Below, piece by piece: positions 47,501 through 57,139 of a stretch of DNA of 64,000 nucleotides. Below the pieces are notes generated by a model. That model was not told the origin of the DNA and ran no database searches. It saw nothing but the letters and a program-made list of their open reading frames with translations. The stretch's first letter is position 1, and every line of letters starts with the position of its first letter. Location: NCBI GenBank assembly GCA_965279475.1, contig CBDIIA010000003.1, positions 1,798,001 through 1,862,000 on the forward strand, in the 5' to 3' direction. Position numbers and translations under genes: made by a program. The stretch is from Pseudorhodoferax sp965279475 (lineage in GTDB: Bacteria; Pseudomonadota; Gammaproteobacteria; Burkholderiales; Burkholderiaceae_C).

Positions 47501-50500
47501 GTGTAGTTGGTACTGGTTTTGTCGCTGTTGTATCGGAAACGCCCGCTGCCGCTGCCGATCAGGGCCGTGAGACCGGTGCTTGACGCCACCGAGCCCGTCA
47601 TCAGGGTGGCGCGCCCACCGGCGCCCACGCTGATGGCGGGGCTGCCGCTGAGCACGATGTTGCCACCGGTGGCCGTACCGGCGGCGCTGCCCTGGCCGGC
47701 ATTGAGCAGCAGCGCGCTGCTGCTGGTGTTGCTCGTGGCGATGCCCTGCGCCACGTTCAGGTCGCCGGTCGTCGTGGCGATGGACACCGGGCCGGACGCG
47801 CTGATGCCCGAGGTGGTGCCGGCGCTGCTGGTGATGCTCCCCACCGTCAATGCGCTGCTGTTTTTAAAGCCGATCGCCGCCGTGCCGCTGGCGGCCAGGG
47901 TCGATATGGCATTGGCGGATGCAGTGTCCAGCACATAGCTGGCACCGGCGCCGTCCAGCAGCAGATTGGCGGCGCCGAGGTTGCCGCTGCCGCTGGCGGT
48001 CTTGCCGTTGCCGGCGGTCAGGGTGAGCGTGTTGCTGGCCGTGACGCTGCTGTCGACGGCGATGTTGCCACCCGTGATCAGGGTCAGGTTGCCGGCCAGG
48101 GCCGGGGAGATGGCGGCGGAGACCGTCAGCGCACCCGAGGCGCTGGCATCGTTGCGGCCGATCACCAGCGTGCCGGCGGTGATGCGGTCCAGCTCGGCAT
48201 CGGTCAGGCCCAGGGTCATCGGGCTGCCGGTCGCCACGTCGGCGGCACCCAGGTTGATCAGCGTGCCGGCGGTGGCGTTGCGGACCACCACCGTACCGCT
48301 GCCGGCCGAGACCGTCTCGCTGCCGTCGCCGCTGTAGCCGTCGGCCGTGAGTGTCACCTGCGCGTTGCCACCGCTGTTGACCGCGCCGCCCGTGGCCAGA
48401 TTGATCCCGAAGGCGCCCGACGCGGGCGTCACCGTACCGGTCACCGACACGGCGCCACCGCCGGAAGTGATCTTGGAGTTTGTCCCCGTGACCGCCACGC
48501 CGTAGCCGGTGCCGCCGGTACCCAGGCCGCCCTGGCCGGTCACGGAGACGATGCCGCTGCCGCCTGCGCCGATCGCGCTCGCGGAGACGACGTTGACCCC
48601 GATGTTGCCCGATGAACTGGCAGTGCCGCCGCCGGTACCGGTCACTGTCACATCGCCGCCTGCGGAGGTGATGTTGCTGCTGTTCCCAACCCGAACCCCG
48701 TAGTTGGCGGAGCCATTGGATGCGCCGCCGGTACCGTTCAGACTCACGCTGCCCGTGCTGCCGCCGGTAATGGTGGCGTTGGTGAGAAAGATGCCGACGT
48801 TCCCGCCGCTGGTCGAGGTGCCTGCCCCGCCCGTGCCTGTCAGCGCCACTGTGCCAGCGCCAGTGGTGCTGATGCTGCCACCGTTCAAATAGATGCCGTG
48901 CAGGCTGCTGGACGAATCCGCCCAGCCCGTGCCGCGCAGGCTGATGTTGCCGCCACCCGCATTGAGAGACGCGTTGCTCACCAAGACGCCATACGGGTTG
49001 GTCGAGGTGCCAATCGCCACACCCGAGGCATCGCCCGCGGTGCCGCCCCCCATGGCGATATTGCCGCCATTGCTGGTGATGCCAGACCCGGTGGCCATGG
49101 CGATGGCGCCTGCCCCGTTGCCGTCGATGTCGCTGTTCAGGATGACGTTGAGCCGCCCAAAGGCGGAGGTGATGGTGGTGTTGGCCGCCACGACGATGTT
49201 GTTGTGCGCCTGCAGCAGCAGCGTGGTGCTGGTGCCGGCACCTAAACCCAGCACCTTGCTGATGCTGGCGTTCACGTTGATGTCGCCATTGCCCATGCCG
49301 TCACCGGCCGTGCCGCTGGTTTTCAGCGTCACGCTGGTGTCGCCGTTGAGCCTGGCGTTGATGTCGGTGTTCTTCACCACCGTCCCCCCTGCGCCGGCGG
49401 TAAAGCTGTAGGGTGGCCCGGCGGCCTGGGTGGTGTTGGTCGGGCCGGTGCTGTTGATGGTCAGGTCGTAGGGGTCGAGCAGCCATTCGCCGGCCTTGCC
49501 CTGGCGGGCGCTGGCGTCCGCCTGGATACCGGCCACGTCGACCCAGTGCCCCGAGGTCTCGATGCGCCCGCCGTCGCCGCCGGCCTGGCCTCCTGCCGCC
49601 TTGAGGCTGCCGTACACCCGGGTGGCGCCCTGGGCGTCCTGCGTATCGCTCCAGGCGACGATCTCGCCGCCGTTGCCTCGGGCCGTGGCGCTGGCGTCGA
49701 GCGAGGCGTTCTGGCCGATGTAGACCGCCTGGGCCTGCGGGGTGGACCCGCCGCCCTGCCACTCGCCGCCGATGTGGATGCTGCCGCCGCCCGTCGCGCC
49801 CCGCGCATCGATGCTGGCGTTGTCGGCCACGGCAATCTGCCGGCCGGTCAGGGTGACGCTGCCGCCGTTGGCGGGGCCGGACACATCCAGTGTGCTGTTG
49901 CCGGTCACCAGGGTCTGCTCGCTGGCCTCCAGCAGAATGCGGCCGCCCCGGTTCACCAGGCCGGTGGCGGCGATGCTGCCGGTGTTCTTCACCACCCCGC
50001 CGAGCAGGCTGTCCACGGCTCGCGCGCTGAGGATCACCACACCTTCGTCGGCGATGATGGCGCTGCGGTTCTCCACCAGCGCCGCCAGCTGGCTGGGTGT
50101 GGTGCTGATGCCTGCCAAGCCGACGCCGTCCAGGTGCAGGGTGATGGTCTGGCCCGAGGCCAGCTCCACCGTGCCCGCGGGCGCCACGATCACGCCTTCG
50201 TTGCACACTTCGGGTGCCAGCAGGGCGATGTAGCCGCCCAGGCGCGCCTGCAGGGCCCCCTGGTTGACCACGGCGGCGCTGCTGCCCGGCTCGGTGAAGC
50301 TGCTGGCGCCGGCCATGAAACTCGCGTTGTCCAGGCTGTGGGTGGTGGCCACCAGGCCGCCGACGTCGACATTGGCGGTCTTGCCGAACCACACGCCGTT
50401 GGGGTTGAGCAGCCACACCTGGCCGGTGGCGGTGATGCGGCCCTGGATCTGGCTGGCGTTGCTGTCCAGCACCCGGTTCAGGGTGACGGCCTGCGCATTG

Positions 50501-50862
50501 GGCTGGTGGAAGTTGACCTGCGCCGCGCTGCCGACGTTGAAGGTGCCCCAGTCGATGGCGGCGCGTCCGCTGGTCTGCGTGATGTCCAGCACCGCGGCCC
50601 CGCCTGCCGCAGTGCCGCCGATGGTGGCGCTGCCGGCGCTGACGCGGCCATCGGTGGGCAGGGTGGTGGGCGCCAGGGCGGGCGGCGGCGCATTCTGTCC
50701 CCAGGCGGCCCCGCCCAGCCCGGCCAGCGCCAGCAGGGCCGCGCCCGTGCCGGTGCGCACGCTGATGCGCGTGCTGCTCTTGCCCTGGCTGCGGGCGCCC
50801 TCGGAGACCACCACCCACGCGGCGCGGCGGCGGTTCCAGACGATGCGGTGAATGCAGTTCAT
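38545..50862 (-). CDS. Giant two-partner-secretion exoprotein (TpsA, YDG/MBG repeat adhesin)
   Basis: A 4105-residue surface protein. It begins with an ESPR-type extended signal peptide (MNCIHRIVWNRRRAAWVVVSE). A haemagglutination-activity (TPS) domain follows at about 55-310 with GRITATGQVWLLNPNGVWFG. Next come Gly/Ser/Thr-rich beta-helix repeats to about 1200. Twelve tandem units of about 174 residues occupy about 1212-3308, each with a YDG-type motif (TKTYDG) and a YNG...AGETFAVTG motif. Diverse YDG/MBG-like domains run to about 3850, then a polyproline tract (about 3854-3905), a Pro/Ala linker and a distinct domain of about 150 residues. GAGGA lies just before the ATG. Its TpsB is 46 bases upstream. 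Probable adhesin or biofilm protein. Confidence 0.92.
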   Translation of the reverse strand: MNCIHRIVWNRRRAAWVVVSEGARSQGKSSTRISVRTGTGAALLALAGLGGAAWGQNAPPPALAPTTLPTDGRVSAGSATIGGTAAGGAAVLDITQTSGRAAIDWGTFNVGSAAQVNFHQPNAQAVTLNRVLDSNASQIQGRITATGQVWLLNPNGVWFGKTANVDVGGLVATTHSLDNASFMAGASSFTEPGSSAAVVNQGALQARLGGYIALLAPEVCNEGVIVAPAGTVELASGQTITLHLDGVGLAGISTTPSQLAALVENRSAIIADEGVVILSARAVDSLLGGVVKNTGSIAATGLVNRGGRILLEASEQTLVTGNSTLDVSGPANGGSVTLTGRQIAVADNASIDARGATGGGSIHIGGEWQGGGSTPQAQAVYIGQNASLDASATARGNGGEIVAWSDTQDAQGATRVYGSLKAAGGQAGGDGGRIETSGHWVDVAGIQADASARQGKAGEWLLDPYDLTINSTGPTNTTQAAGPPYSFTAGAGGTVVKNTDINARLNGDTSVTLKTSGTAGDGMGNGDINVNASISKVLGLGAGTSTTLLLQAHNNIVVAANTTITSAFGRLNVILNSDIDGNGAGAIAMATGSGITSNGGNIAMGGGTAGDASGVAIGTSTNPYGVLVSNASLNAGGGNISLRGTGWADSSSSLHGIYLNGGSISTTGAGTVALTGTGGAGTSTSGGNVGIFLTNATITGGSTGSVSLNGTGGASNGSANYGVRVGNSSNITSAGGDVTVTGTGGGTASSSGNIGVNVVSASAIGAGGSGIVSVTGQGGLGTGGTGYGVAVTGTNSKITSGGGAVSVTGTVTPASGAFGINLATGGAVNSGGNAQVTLTADGYSGDGSETVSAGSGTVVVRNATAGTLINLGAADVATGSPMTLGLTDAELDRITAGTLVIGRNDASASGALTVSAAISPALAGNLTLITGGNIAVDSSVTASNTLTLTAGNGKTASGSGNLGAANLLLDGAGASYVLDTASANAISTLAASGTAAIGFKNSSALTVGSITSSAGTTSGISASGPVSIATTTGDLNVAQGIATSNTSSSALLLNAGQGSAAGTATGGNIVLSGSPAISVGAGGRATLMTGSVASSTGLTALIGSGSGRFRYNSDKTSTNYTTALGTGSYAVYREQPSATATLGNDSKTYDGLAYSGGNGASYAGLINGDTGGPLNYGGSAQGALHAGSYAISATGGAANLGYLVSFTNGSLTIGKANLTLAGSQVYNGSTAVNGANLTAAGVAGETFSVTGAGASGNLASRNVQTNQSLASTTGLALGSSANGGLASDYNGLTATGSSVSVTAAALAVSSIDVTKTYDGNTSAAGSATVTGGTLYSGDTLSGGSFAYTDKNAGTSNKTVTVAGVTVVDGNGGANYSVTQANNTTSTINKANLTLAGSQVYNGSTAFSGASLSATGVAGETFAVTGTGAAGNLASKNVQTNQALASTTGLALGSSANGGLSSNYNGLATTGSSVSVTAAALTVSSTNVTKTYDGNTSAAGVATVTSGTLYGGDTLSGGSFAYTDKNAGTSNKTVNVAGVTVADGNGGANYSVTQVNNTTSTINKADLSLTGTQAYNGTTAMNGANLTAAGVAGESFAVTGAGAAGNLASKNVQTNQALASTTGLALGSSANGGLSSNYNGLATTGSSVSVTAATLTVSTSDVTKTYDGSTTAAGTATVTGGTLYGGDTLSGGSFAYTDKNAGIGNKTVSVSGIAVSDGNGGANYIVTQVNNTTSTINKANLALTGTQVYNGTTAFAGANLSAVGVAGESFAVTGSGAAGNLASKNVQTNQLLASTTGLALGSSANGGLSSNYNGLATTGSSVSVTAAGLTVSSTNVTKTYDGNTSAASSATVTGGTLYSGDTLSGGSFAYTDKNAGTGNKTVSVSGIAVSDGNGGANYSVTQVNNTTSTINKANLSLTGTQVYNGGTAFAGANLSAVGVAGESFAVTGAGAAGNLASRNVQSNQLLASTSGLALGSSANGGLSSNYNGLATTGSSVSVTAAALTVSSSDVTKTYDGTTSAVGTAAVTGGTLYGSDTLSGGSFAYTDKNAGTGNKTVSVSGIAVSDGNGGANYSVTQVNNTTSTINKANLALTGTQVYNGTTAFAGANLTAAGVAGESFAVTGAGASGNLSTKNVQANQSLASTTGLTLGSSANGGLSSNYNGLATTGSSVSVTAAALTVSSSDVVKTYDGNTSATGATATVASGALYSGDTLSGGSFAYTDKNAGTGNKTVSVTGITVVDGNGGANYSVTEVNNTTSTINKADVTLTGSQVYNGSTAMNGANLTATGVAGETFAVAGAGAAGNLASKNVQTNQALASTTGLALGSSANGGLSSNYNNLATTGSSVSITAAALTVSSTNVTKTYDGNTNAAGAATVTSGTLYGGDTLSGGSFAYTDKNAGTGNKTVSVIGVTVADGNGGANYSVTQVNNTTSTINKANLALTGTQVYNGGTAFAGANLVAAGVAGETFAVTGAGASGNLASRNVQTNQALASTTGLSLGSSANGGLSSNYNGLSVSGSSVSVTPATLTVSTSDVTKTYDGTTSAAGTATVTGGTLYSGDTLTGGSFAYTDKNAGADNKTVTVAGVTVVDGNGGANYSVTQTSNTTSTINKADLSLTGTQVYNGTTAVNGANLSAAGVAGETFAVTGAGATGNLASKNVQTNQALASTTGLALGSSANGGLASNYNGLATTGSSVSVTPAALTVSSSDVIKTYDGTTSAAGATASVASGTLYSGDTLSGGSFAYTDKNAGTGNKTVTVASVTVVDGNGGANYSVTQVNNTTSTINKADLSLTGTQVYNGGTAMNGANLTAAGVAGETFSVTGAGAAGNLASKNVQTNQLLASTTGLALGSSANGGLSSNYNNLSVNGSSVSVTAAALTVSTSDVTKTYDGNTSAAGATATVTGGTLYGGDTLSGGSFAYTDKNAGTGSKTVTVAGVTVVDGNGGANYSVTQASNTTSTINKADLTLAGSQAYNGSTAFAGANLVAAGVAGETFAVTGAGTAGNLASKNVQTNQLLASTTGLSLGSSANGGLSSNYNGLATTGSNVSVTAAALTVSSSDVTKTYDGSTTAAGTATVTGGTLYSGDTLSGGSFAYTDKNAGTGNKTVTVAGVTVVDSNGGANYSVTQVNNTTSTINKADLTLAGSQVYNGGTAVAGANLTATGVAGETFAVTGAGAAGNLASKNVQSHQALASATGLSLGSSANGGLGGNYNGLTPSGSDVSVTPAALTVSTSNVSKSYDGTTGAAGTATVTNGTLYGGDALTGGSFAFADKNAGTGKTVTVAGIGVADGNGGANYVVTQVANTGSSIAAAALTVVAPTVTKTYDATTVASGTASVGPLAGAAAGDTVLVTPVLAYTDPNAGTGKTVQASGLRIRDGSGTDVTANYQVHYVADTASSIAPAPLTVTANGDARFVTLADTPGYNGVSYSGFVAGENASTSGVLGGSLVIHRPNAATDVTAGTYAGALVPSGLSAGNYQITYVNGNYTIVPANQLLVQVTNTNAVYGSNPTYNIGSVRYLDSDGVTIHTLTGSSSSPNHYLFSDGAGSTVEFTVRPLQNGSAAGTSGAGQVVVGNYELADNSATITGANFNQMHFVGNLSVSPRGVGAGVVSGPSKIYDGSTGIGSMTLAVAGAESGDRVAIEMGNGAYAQKNAGTGLAYTVNGLGLSGLDAGNYFLASGSSLSGTDGSITPRPVAVSGVSAANKVYDGTVAASLSGGSVNTIAGDAVALTAGVGNFNDRNAGIGKAVTLSGFGLSGADAGNYTLVQPAALTADITPRVLAVVYTGVDKLYDGTTAATVLAADNRISGDAFSIRRTARFDSPAPGVAKPVAVTAVSLDGADAGNYRVASTGATTATITPVPPPPPPPPPPPPPPPPPPPPPPPPPPPPPPPPPPPPPPPPPPPPLPPPPPAPAPGPAPTPPAPPAPTPAPAPVPVPPPPAPSPEPAPNPSPAPAPAPRPLADGGSLGPALQWPQASGAARPAAPASLGSTDPDLVVAVRTGGARVEVVRTADSEAEGLVQVILPAGRPSSYHDIELSLAKAFPEDPAGLSARPLVEWLHDGVAEPLPAWLVLDADHWRLKLGSVPMGVLPMLLRVTIGARVTMVVLSEEQVR
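39160..39302. repeat. Polyproline-coding trinucleotide tract
   Basis: On the plus strand this is an almost pure run of GGT, GGC and GGA triplets, read on the minus strand as about 48 consecutive prolines with one leucine in the TpsA protein. Changes by whole triplets would alter the length of a stiff spacer without breaking the frame. The G-rich strand could form quadruplex structures. Sequencing and assembly errors are also likely here. Confidence 0.85.
40940..47230 (-). repeat. Twelve tandem 522-525 bp units inside the TpsA gene
   Basis: The junction coding for STINKA recurs near 41470, 41990, 42516, 43038, 43563, 44088, 44610, 45132, 45655, 46178 and 46700, giving eleven boundaries, and the first unit opens with IGKANL near 47215. 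Unit length is 522 or 525 bp. Units differ by scattered substitutions, and blocks such as SSNYNGLATTGSSVSVTAA are shared by many. The pattern indicates duplication with continuing recombination or gene conversion. The most divergent copies are at the ends, as expected for arrays evolving by unequal crossing over. Confidence 0.9.
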
Positions 50863-50908
50863 GGGATCCTCGCTGCGATCGGGTCGACTGTCGGGGTTGA
50901 AAGAAGGC

Positions 50909-52603
50909 CTACAGCGCCAGGCTGACGCTGGCCCAAAGGCGGTTGCGGTGCAGGCTGCCGTCCTGGTCGCGGCCGTTGGCCAGCGGGTTGGGGTGGTGCC
51001 CCAGCCGGCGGGCCCAGGTCAGCCTGGCCTGCAGACCGCGCGGGCCGATCAGCTCCAGGCTCAGCCCCGAGCCGGCCAGGCGCGTGCGGTTCGGGCCACC
51101 GGCGAACGCATAACGCTGCGCCGTCACTTCCCCCCAATCGACAAAGGCGGCCAGACGGGCCCAGCCGTTCAGTCCAAACTGGAGATCGAGGTTGACCAGC
51201 TGGCCGCTGCTGCCTCCGGCCTCGCCGCTCGGGTAGGCGCGCACGCCGTTCACCCCGCCCAGGTACATCTTCTCGCTCGAGTCGAGGTTCTTGCTGGCCC
51301 ACTGCCCGCTGTAGTGCAGGTTGAGGCTGGTGCGCGGCGTGAGGGTTTGCTCGCGGCTGGCCTGCCAGCGCCAGGTGCGAAAGCTGCCGGCCGCCCGCGG
51401 CCCGGCGCTGTCCGCCGCCTCGCTGGGGGAGCCGCCCAGATCGAGCCGGCCCGGCGCGAAGGCCAACGACGCGGTGCTGAAGCCGCCGCCCCACCAGCCG
51501 TCGAGCCGGTTGCCCCACACCGACAGGCTGGCGCTGCGCACGCCGTAATCCGAACTGGTGTTGCCGCTGGCCTGGTTGACGTAGTGCTTGTCGGTCACGC
51601 GCAGGCCGGCGTACAGGTTGGCCGTCTGGCTGCGCCGCAGCGGGTAGCTGGCCTGCACCTCGACATGGCGTGATCGGCCGCTGGCGCCGAGCGTCTCCAG
51701 TTCGGGGCTTACCAGCCGATAGCGCAGGCTGGAAGCCGCCACGCCGATCTGAGCACCGGCATACCCGAGGGGCACGGCGTAGGCCGCGCGCAGGTAGTCG
51801 CTGCCCTGGCTGTGCAACAGCGCCAGGCTGGCCAGGTCCCCACGGGACATCGGACTGGCCAGTTCGAGGTCTGCACCCACTCGCTGCGCACCGATCGAGC
51901 GCGAGCCGGCGTTGTCGGCCGATACCCGGCCGCGCACCAACGCCTCGGGCTCGGCCGTCAGCACCAGGTCGGTCTGCCCCTCTTCTGTGCCCGCAGTGAA
52001 CTGACCGCGCACCGCAACGCCCGGCAGATCATCGGTGAGCAGCATGGCCCGGTCGAGCGCCGGAATGTGGAGCAGATCGCCCGTGGCCTGCAGGTCGTCC
52101 ACCGTCCGCCGCAGGCGGTCCGTGGGCACGCGGACGGGCTGCGCGGCTTCGATGCGCAAGGCGCCAAAGCGCGCCTCGGTGATGTGCAGCGTGGCGATGC
52201 CACCGGTCAGATCCTGCGGCTCGAACGCGGTGCGCGCCAGGTAGCCGGCCTGGCGGTAGGCCTCAGCCACGCTGCGTGCGATCTGCTGCAGCTCGCCCAG
52301 CCGCAGTGGCCGCGCCAGCCAGGGCGCCACCAAGTCCGACAGCGCGCCGCTGTCGAGCACGGTATTGCCCTCGAAGCGGATCGCTGACAACTGCACGGTC
52401 GTCCCCTCGGGCGCTGGCGGCGGGGCACCCGGCACCGCCGGCGGGCGTTGCAACGTGGGCACGGGCGGGCGCTGGCCGCCCTCGATCTGCTGCAGTACCG
52501 AGCCGGCGTCGGGCGCCGCAGGCTGCCCGTGCGCGGTGGAGGCGATCAGCATGACCAGCGCCAAGGATCGCTGGCAGCTGCGTGTCTTGGTGGCGGTGGT
52601 CAC
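50909..52603 (-). CDS. TpsB outer-membrane transporter (ShlB/FhaC/HecB family)
   Basis: A 564-residue two-partner secretion transporter, first in the operon with the giant TpsA. A signal peptide ends near IASTAHG. A Pro-rich region comes next, then two POTRA domains (IRFEGNTVLDSGALSDLVAPW; ITEARFGALRIEAAQ), and a 16-strand barrel ending in the C-terminal aromatic-type WASVSLAL. GLRVTDKHY and a family-like VNGVRAYPSGE segment are visible. The GTG at 52603 gives a normal signal peptide; another GTG at 52669 would add 22 residues that are not signal-like. Confidence 0.9.
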   Translation of the reverse strand: MTTATKTRSCQRSLALVMLIASTAHGQPAAPDAGSVLQQIEGGQRPPVPTLQRPPAVPGAPPPAPEGTTVQLSAIRFEGNTVLDSGALSDLVAPWLARPLRLGELQQIARSVAEAYRQAGYLARTAFEPQDLTGGIATLHITEARFGALRIEAAQPVRVPTDRLRRTVDDLQATGDLLHIPALDRAMLLTDDLPGVAVRGQFTAGTEEGQTDLVLTAEPEALVRGRVSADNAGSRSIGAQRVGADLELASPMSRGDLASLALLHSQGSDYLRAAYAVPLGYAGAQIGVAASSLRYRLVSPELETLGASGRSRHVEVQASYPLRRSQTANLYAGLRVTDKHYVNQASGNTSSDYGVRSASLSVWGNRLDGWWGGGFSTASLAFAPGRLDLGGSPSEAADSAGPRAAGSFRTWRWQASREQTLTPRTSLNLHYSGQWASKNLDSSEKMYLGGVNGVRAYPSGEAGGSSGQLVNLDLQFGLNGWARLAAFVDWGEVTAQRYAFAGGPNRTRLAGSGLSLELIGPRGLQARLTWARRLGHHPNPLANGRDQDGSLHRNRLWASVSLAL

Positions 52604-52679
52604 AGCTGGCGGGCTTCTTGGTATGGGGAACAGCGGGACGACGGGGAGGCTGGCGTCTCCAATGCCCACCTCACAACAG

Positions 52680-52709
52680 GTTATATCTTATTGTTACATT
52701 GTGGCGCAA
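52680..52709 (-). promoter_or_regulatory. Probable promoter of the tpsB-tpsA operon
   Basis: On the minus strand TTGCGC (52709-52704) and TATAAC (52685-52680) are separated by 18 bases in the most AT-rich patch of this area, about 75 bases before the chosen tpsB start. It matches sigma-70 at four of six positions at -35 and five of six at -10. It is the only good promoter candidate in the 516-base stretch 52604-53119. Confidence 0.5.
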
Positions 52710-52790
52710 TTAAAGAAAATCTCAGCCTTGTCCAACGAGGAATGCGCCTGAGCGGGTCATTCGGGGCCAGCAGAGGGAAGGTTGACCAGG

Positions 52791-53102
52791 ATGGTGGTCA
52801 ACGTGGATGCGTCGAAGCTGACGACGATCGAGCAGGTCGAGGCTTTTCTTGGCGCGAGCGGACAGGGGGGTGTTTGCTGCACACGATCAACCCGGTCAAC
52901 CCACCCCCTGGCTGACGTCAACCGTGACCGGTCTGGACGGGTCGCCACGAAGGTCGATCCGGTCGAGTCTTGCGCTTTTGCGGCGGCCGATTTCGCGGGT
53001 AGGTTCGATGTCGGCCTGCGTTGGGCCGGGTATCACGGCCGAGAGGCGCAGATCAGCGTTGTCTGCTGCGGCAGGCCGGCGCCACGCTGTGCGGCGGCGT
53101 GA
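52791..53102 (+). pseudogene. Short ORF with transposase-like N-terminus
   Basis: ATG at 52791, after a GAAGG, opens 103 codons. The first 25 or so residues (MVVNVDASKLTTIEQVEAFL) remind me of the beginning of some DDE-integrase transposases. What follows is Arg/Cys-rich and unlike a protein domain. The likely reading is a decayed insertion-sequence fragment left between the TPS locus and the pyrophosphatase gene. Resemblance is from memory and weak; it might be an unrelated or chance ORF. Confidence 0.3.
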
Positions 53103-53119
53103 GTGGTCGGTGCGTGTGC

Positions 53120-55551
<2,432 letters not shown>

Positions 55552-55731
55552 AAAACGTATCTCCTCATTCGCTTGTTCTCGCTCGAAAGGGGCACAACGC
55601 GAGCGGTGCCCCGCTGCGTTGCTTCCTCGTCGCGCTCCGAACCCCGGCAAATGCCGAAGAGACGATTGGCCAACGGCCGCAATATAAGGCCGCGAAGTGG
55701 ATGTGGGGCGGCTCGGCTGACTTGGGGAAAG

Positions 55732-55737
55732 TAAAAT
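55732..55737 (+). promoter_or_regulatory. Possible -10 element upstream of ppa
   Basis: TAAAAT lies about 55 bases before the ppa ATG in AAAGTAAAATCAGGG, in the 238-base divergent gap between hppA and ppa. The same TAAAATC string precedes smc and purL. The -35 position is not clear. No other feature is evident in the gap apart from a TATAAG-containing patch near 55683. Confidence 0.35.
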
Positions 55738-55789
55738 CAGGGTATATCCCGAGCCTTCCGGCCTTCACTTCAACTCCAAGAGCTGCTTC

Positions 55790-56329
55790 ATGTCCCTCGA
55801 CAAGGTTTCCCCCGGCAAAGACGTTCCCGATGCTTTCAACGTGATCATCGAGATCCCGATGAACGCCGACCCCATCAAGTACGAAGTGGACAAGGAGTCG
55901 GGCGCGATCTTCGTCGACCGGTTCATGACCACGGCCATGCACTACCCCAGCAACTACGGCTATGTGCCGCAGACACTCAGCGGCGACGGCGACCCGGTCG
56001 ACGTGCTGGTGATCACGCCGTATCCGCTGTTCCCCGGCGTCGTCGTGCCCTGCCGGCCGCTCGGCATCCTGATGATGGAAGACGAGGCCGGTGTCGACGG
56101 CAAGGTGCTGGCCGTGCCCACCGACAAGGTGCTGCCGATCTACAGCCACTGGAAGAAGGTGAGCGACGTCAACCCGATGCGCCTGAAGGCGATCTCGCAC
56201 TTCTTCGAACACTACAAGGACCTCGAGCCCGGCAAGTGGGTCAAGGTCATCGGCTGGGAAGGCATCGAAGCCGCCCGCAAGGAAGTGCTCGACGGTCTGG
56301 CCGCCTACAACAGCCAGAAGACCGCGTAA
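55790..56329 (+). CDS. ppa: Inorganic pyrophosphatase, family I
   Basis: A 179-residue cytoplasmic enzyme hydrolysing PPi to phosphate, pulling biosynthetic reactions forward. The metal-binding motif DGDPVDVLV has Asp66, Asp68 and Asp71. Other active-site pieces are IKYEVDKESG, HYPSNYGYVP and HFFEHYKDLEPGKWVK. Length is normal. It diverges from hppA, placing the soluble and membrane PPi-consuming enzymes side by side; if hppA is really broken, this gene would carry the whole load. A strong hairpin follows the stop. Confidence 0.96.
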   Translation: MSLDKVSPGKDVPDAFNVIIEIPMNADPIKYEVDKESGAIFVDRFMTTAMHYPSNYGYVPQTLSGDGDPVDVLVITPYPLFPGVVVPCRPLGILMMEDEAGVDGKVLAVPTDKVLPIYSHWKKVSDVNPMRLKAISHFFEHYKDLEPGKWVKVIGWEGIEAARKEVLDGLAAYNSQKTA

Positions 56330-56333
56330 ACCG

Positions 56334-56355
56334 CGCGGCGCTGGTCAGCGCCGCG
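56334..56355. terminator. Shared hairpin terminator of ppa and the lipase gene
   Basis: CGCGGCGCTG (56334-56343) and CAGCGCCGCG (56346-56355) are perfect complements around a two-base core, giving an 8-10 base-pair GC stem 4 bases after the ppa stop. The stop codon of the convergent lipase gene (56345-56347) falls inside it. No T-run on either side. Its position suggests bidirectional termination or 3'-end protection. Confidence 0.55.
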
Positions 56356-57139
56356 GGTCGGGGTAGATCAGCCCGTGCAGGCGCCCGGGCTTGCGCTCGA
56401 AAGGCCGCCAGGCCCCATCGGGCTGCGCCAGCCGGTCGGCCACCGCCCACCAGGCGCTCGGGTTCACGCCGATGCCGAGGTGGCTGGCCACAACCTCGAT
56501 GTTCTCGGTTTCTGGCCGGTCGCGGCGGGCCTGCTGGATGCTGCCTTGCCAGGCCACCACACCATCGCTGCGCGAATAGATGCTGGTGGTGGGTACCGGC
56601 GGTGCAGCAGGCAGGTCGTAGTTCTGCGCTTCGCGGTGGCTGTCGCGCCCGCTGGCCATCTCGTAGAGGCGCCAGGCGTGCGTGCTGCGCGGCGAACCGG
56701 CAAACGGCGTGCCCAGCGTGAGCACGCAGCGCACCTGGTCGGGCATCAGCTTGGCGAGTTCGCGGGCGTAGACGCCACCCAGGCTCCAGCCGATCAGGCT
56801 GACCTTGCGGCCACTGGCGGCAAAGGTCTGCTCCACCTGCCGCGTGGCGGTCTGCAGCACGCCTTCGCGCGGGCCGAAATTGAAACCCTGCTTCCAGCCC
56901 GAGACCGTGTAGCCCAGGCTGTCGAGATAGCGTCGCAGCGGAAGGGTGGTGCCATCGTTGGCAGAGAGGCCGGGGAACACGATCACGGCATGGCCATCGC
57001 CCCGGGGCGCCCGGCGCAGCAGCGGCCAGGCCGCCAGCGTGGCACCGAACTCCCAGAACGCGCGGACCTCCAGGGCCAGCAGCCACGGGCTCGGCGGCGG
57101 CAGCACCTGGCTGGCGGAGGGATCGGCGGTGCGCGGCAT
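56345..57139 (-). CDS. Alpha/beta-hydrolase, lipase/acetyltransferase-like
   Basis: A 264-residue alpha/beta-hydrolase. The nucleophile elbow is GWSLGG, preceded by VFPGLSANDGTTLPLRRYL (oxyanion-hole region); an Asp in SRSDGVVAW and a His in ASHLGIGV complete a likely triad. The start ATG at 57139 (MPRTADPSAS) is favoured because upstream in-frame sequence is low-complexity. No signal peptide, so probably cytoplasmic or membrane-associated. Substrate unknown. The 227-base gap to the next gene holds its promoter but no motif I can name with confidence. Confidence 0.8.
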   Translation of the reverse strand: MPRTADPSASQVLPPPSPWLLALEVRAFWEFGATLAAWPLLRRAPRGDGHAVIVFPGLSANDGTTLPLRRYLDSLGYTVSGWKQGFNFGPREGVLQTATRQVEQTFAASGRKVSLIGWSLGGVYARELAKLMPDQVRCVLTLGTPFAGSPRSTHAWRLYEMASGRDSHREAQNYDLPAAPPVPTTSIYSRSDGVVAWQGSIQQARRDRPETENIEVVASHLGIGVNPSAWWAVADRLAQPDGAWRPFERKPGRLHGLIYPDPRR

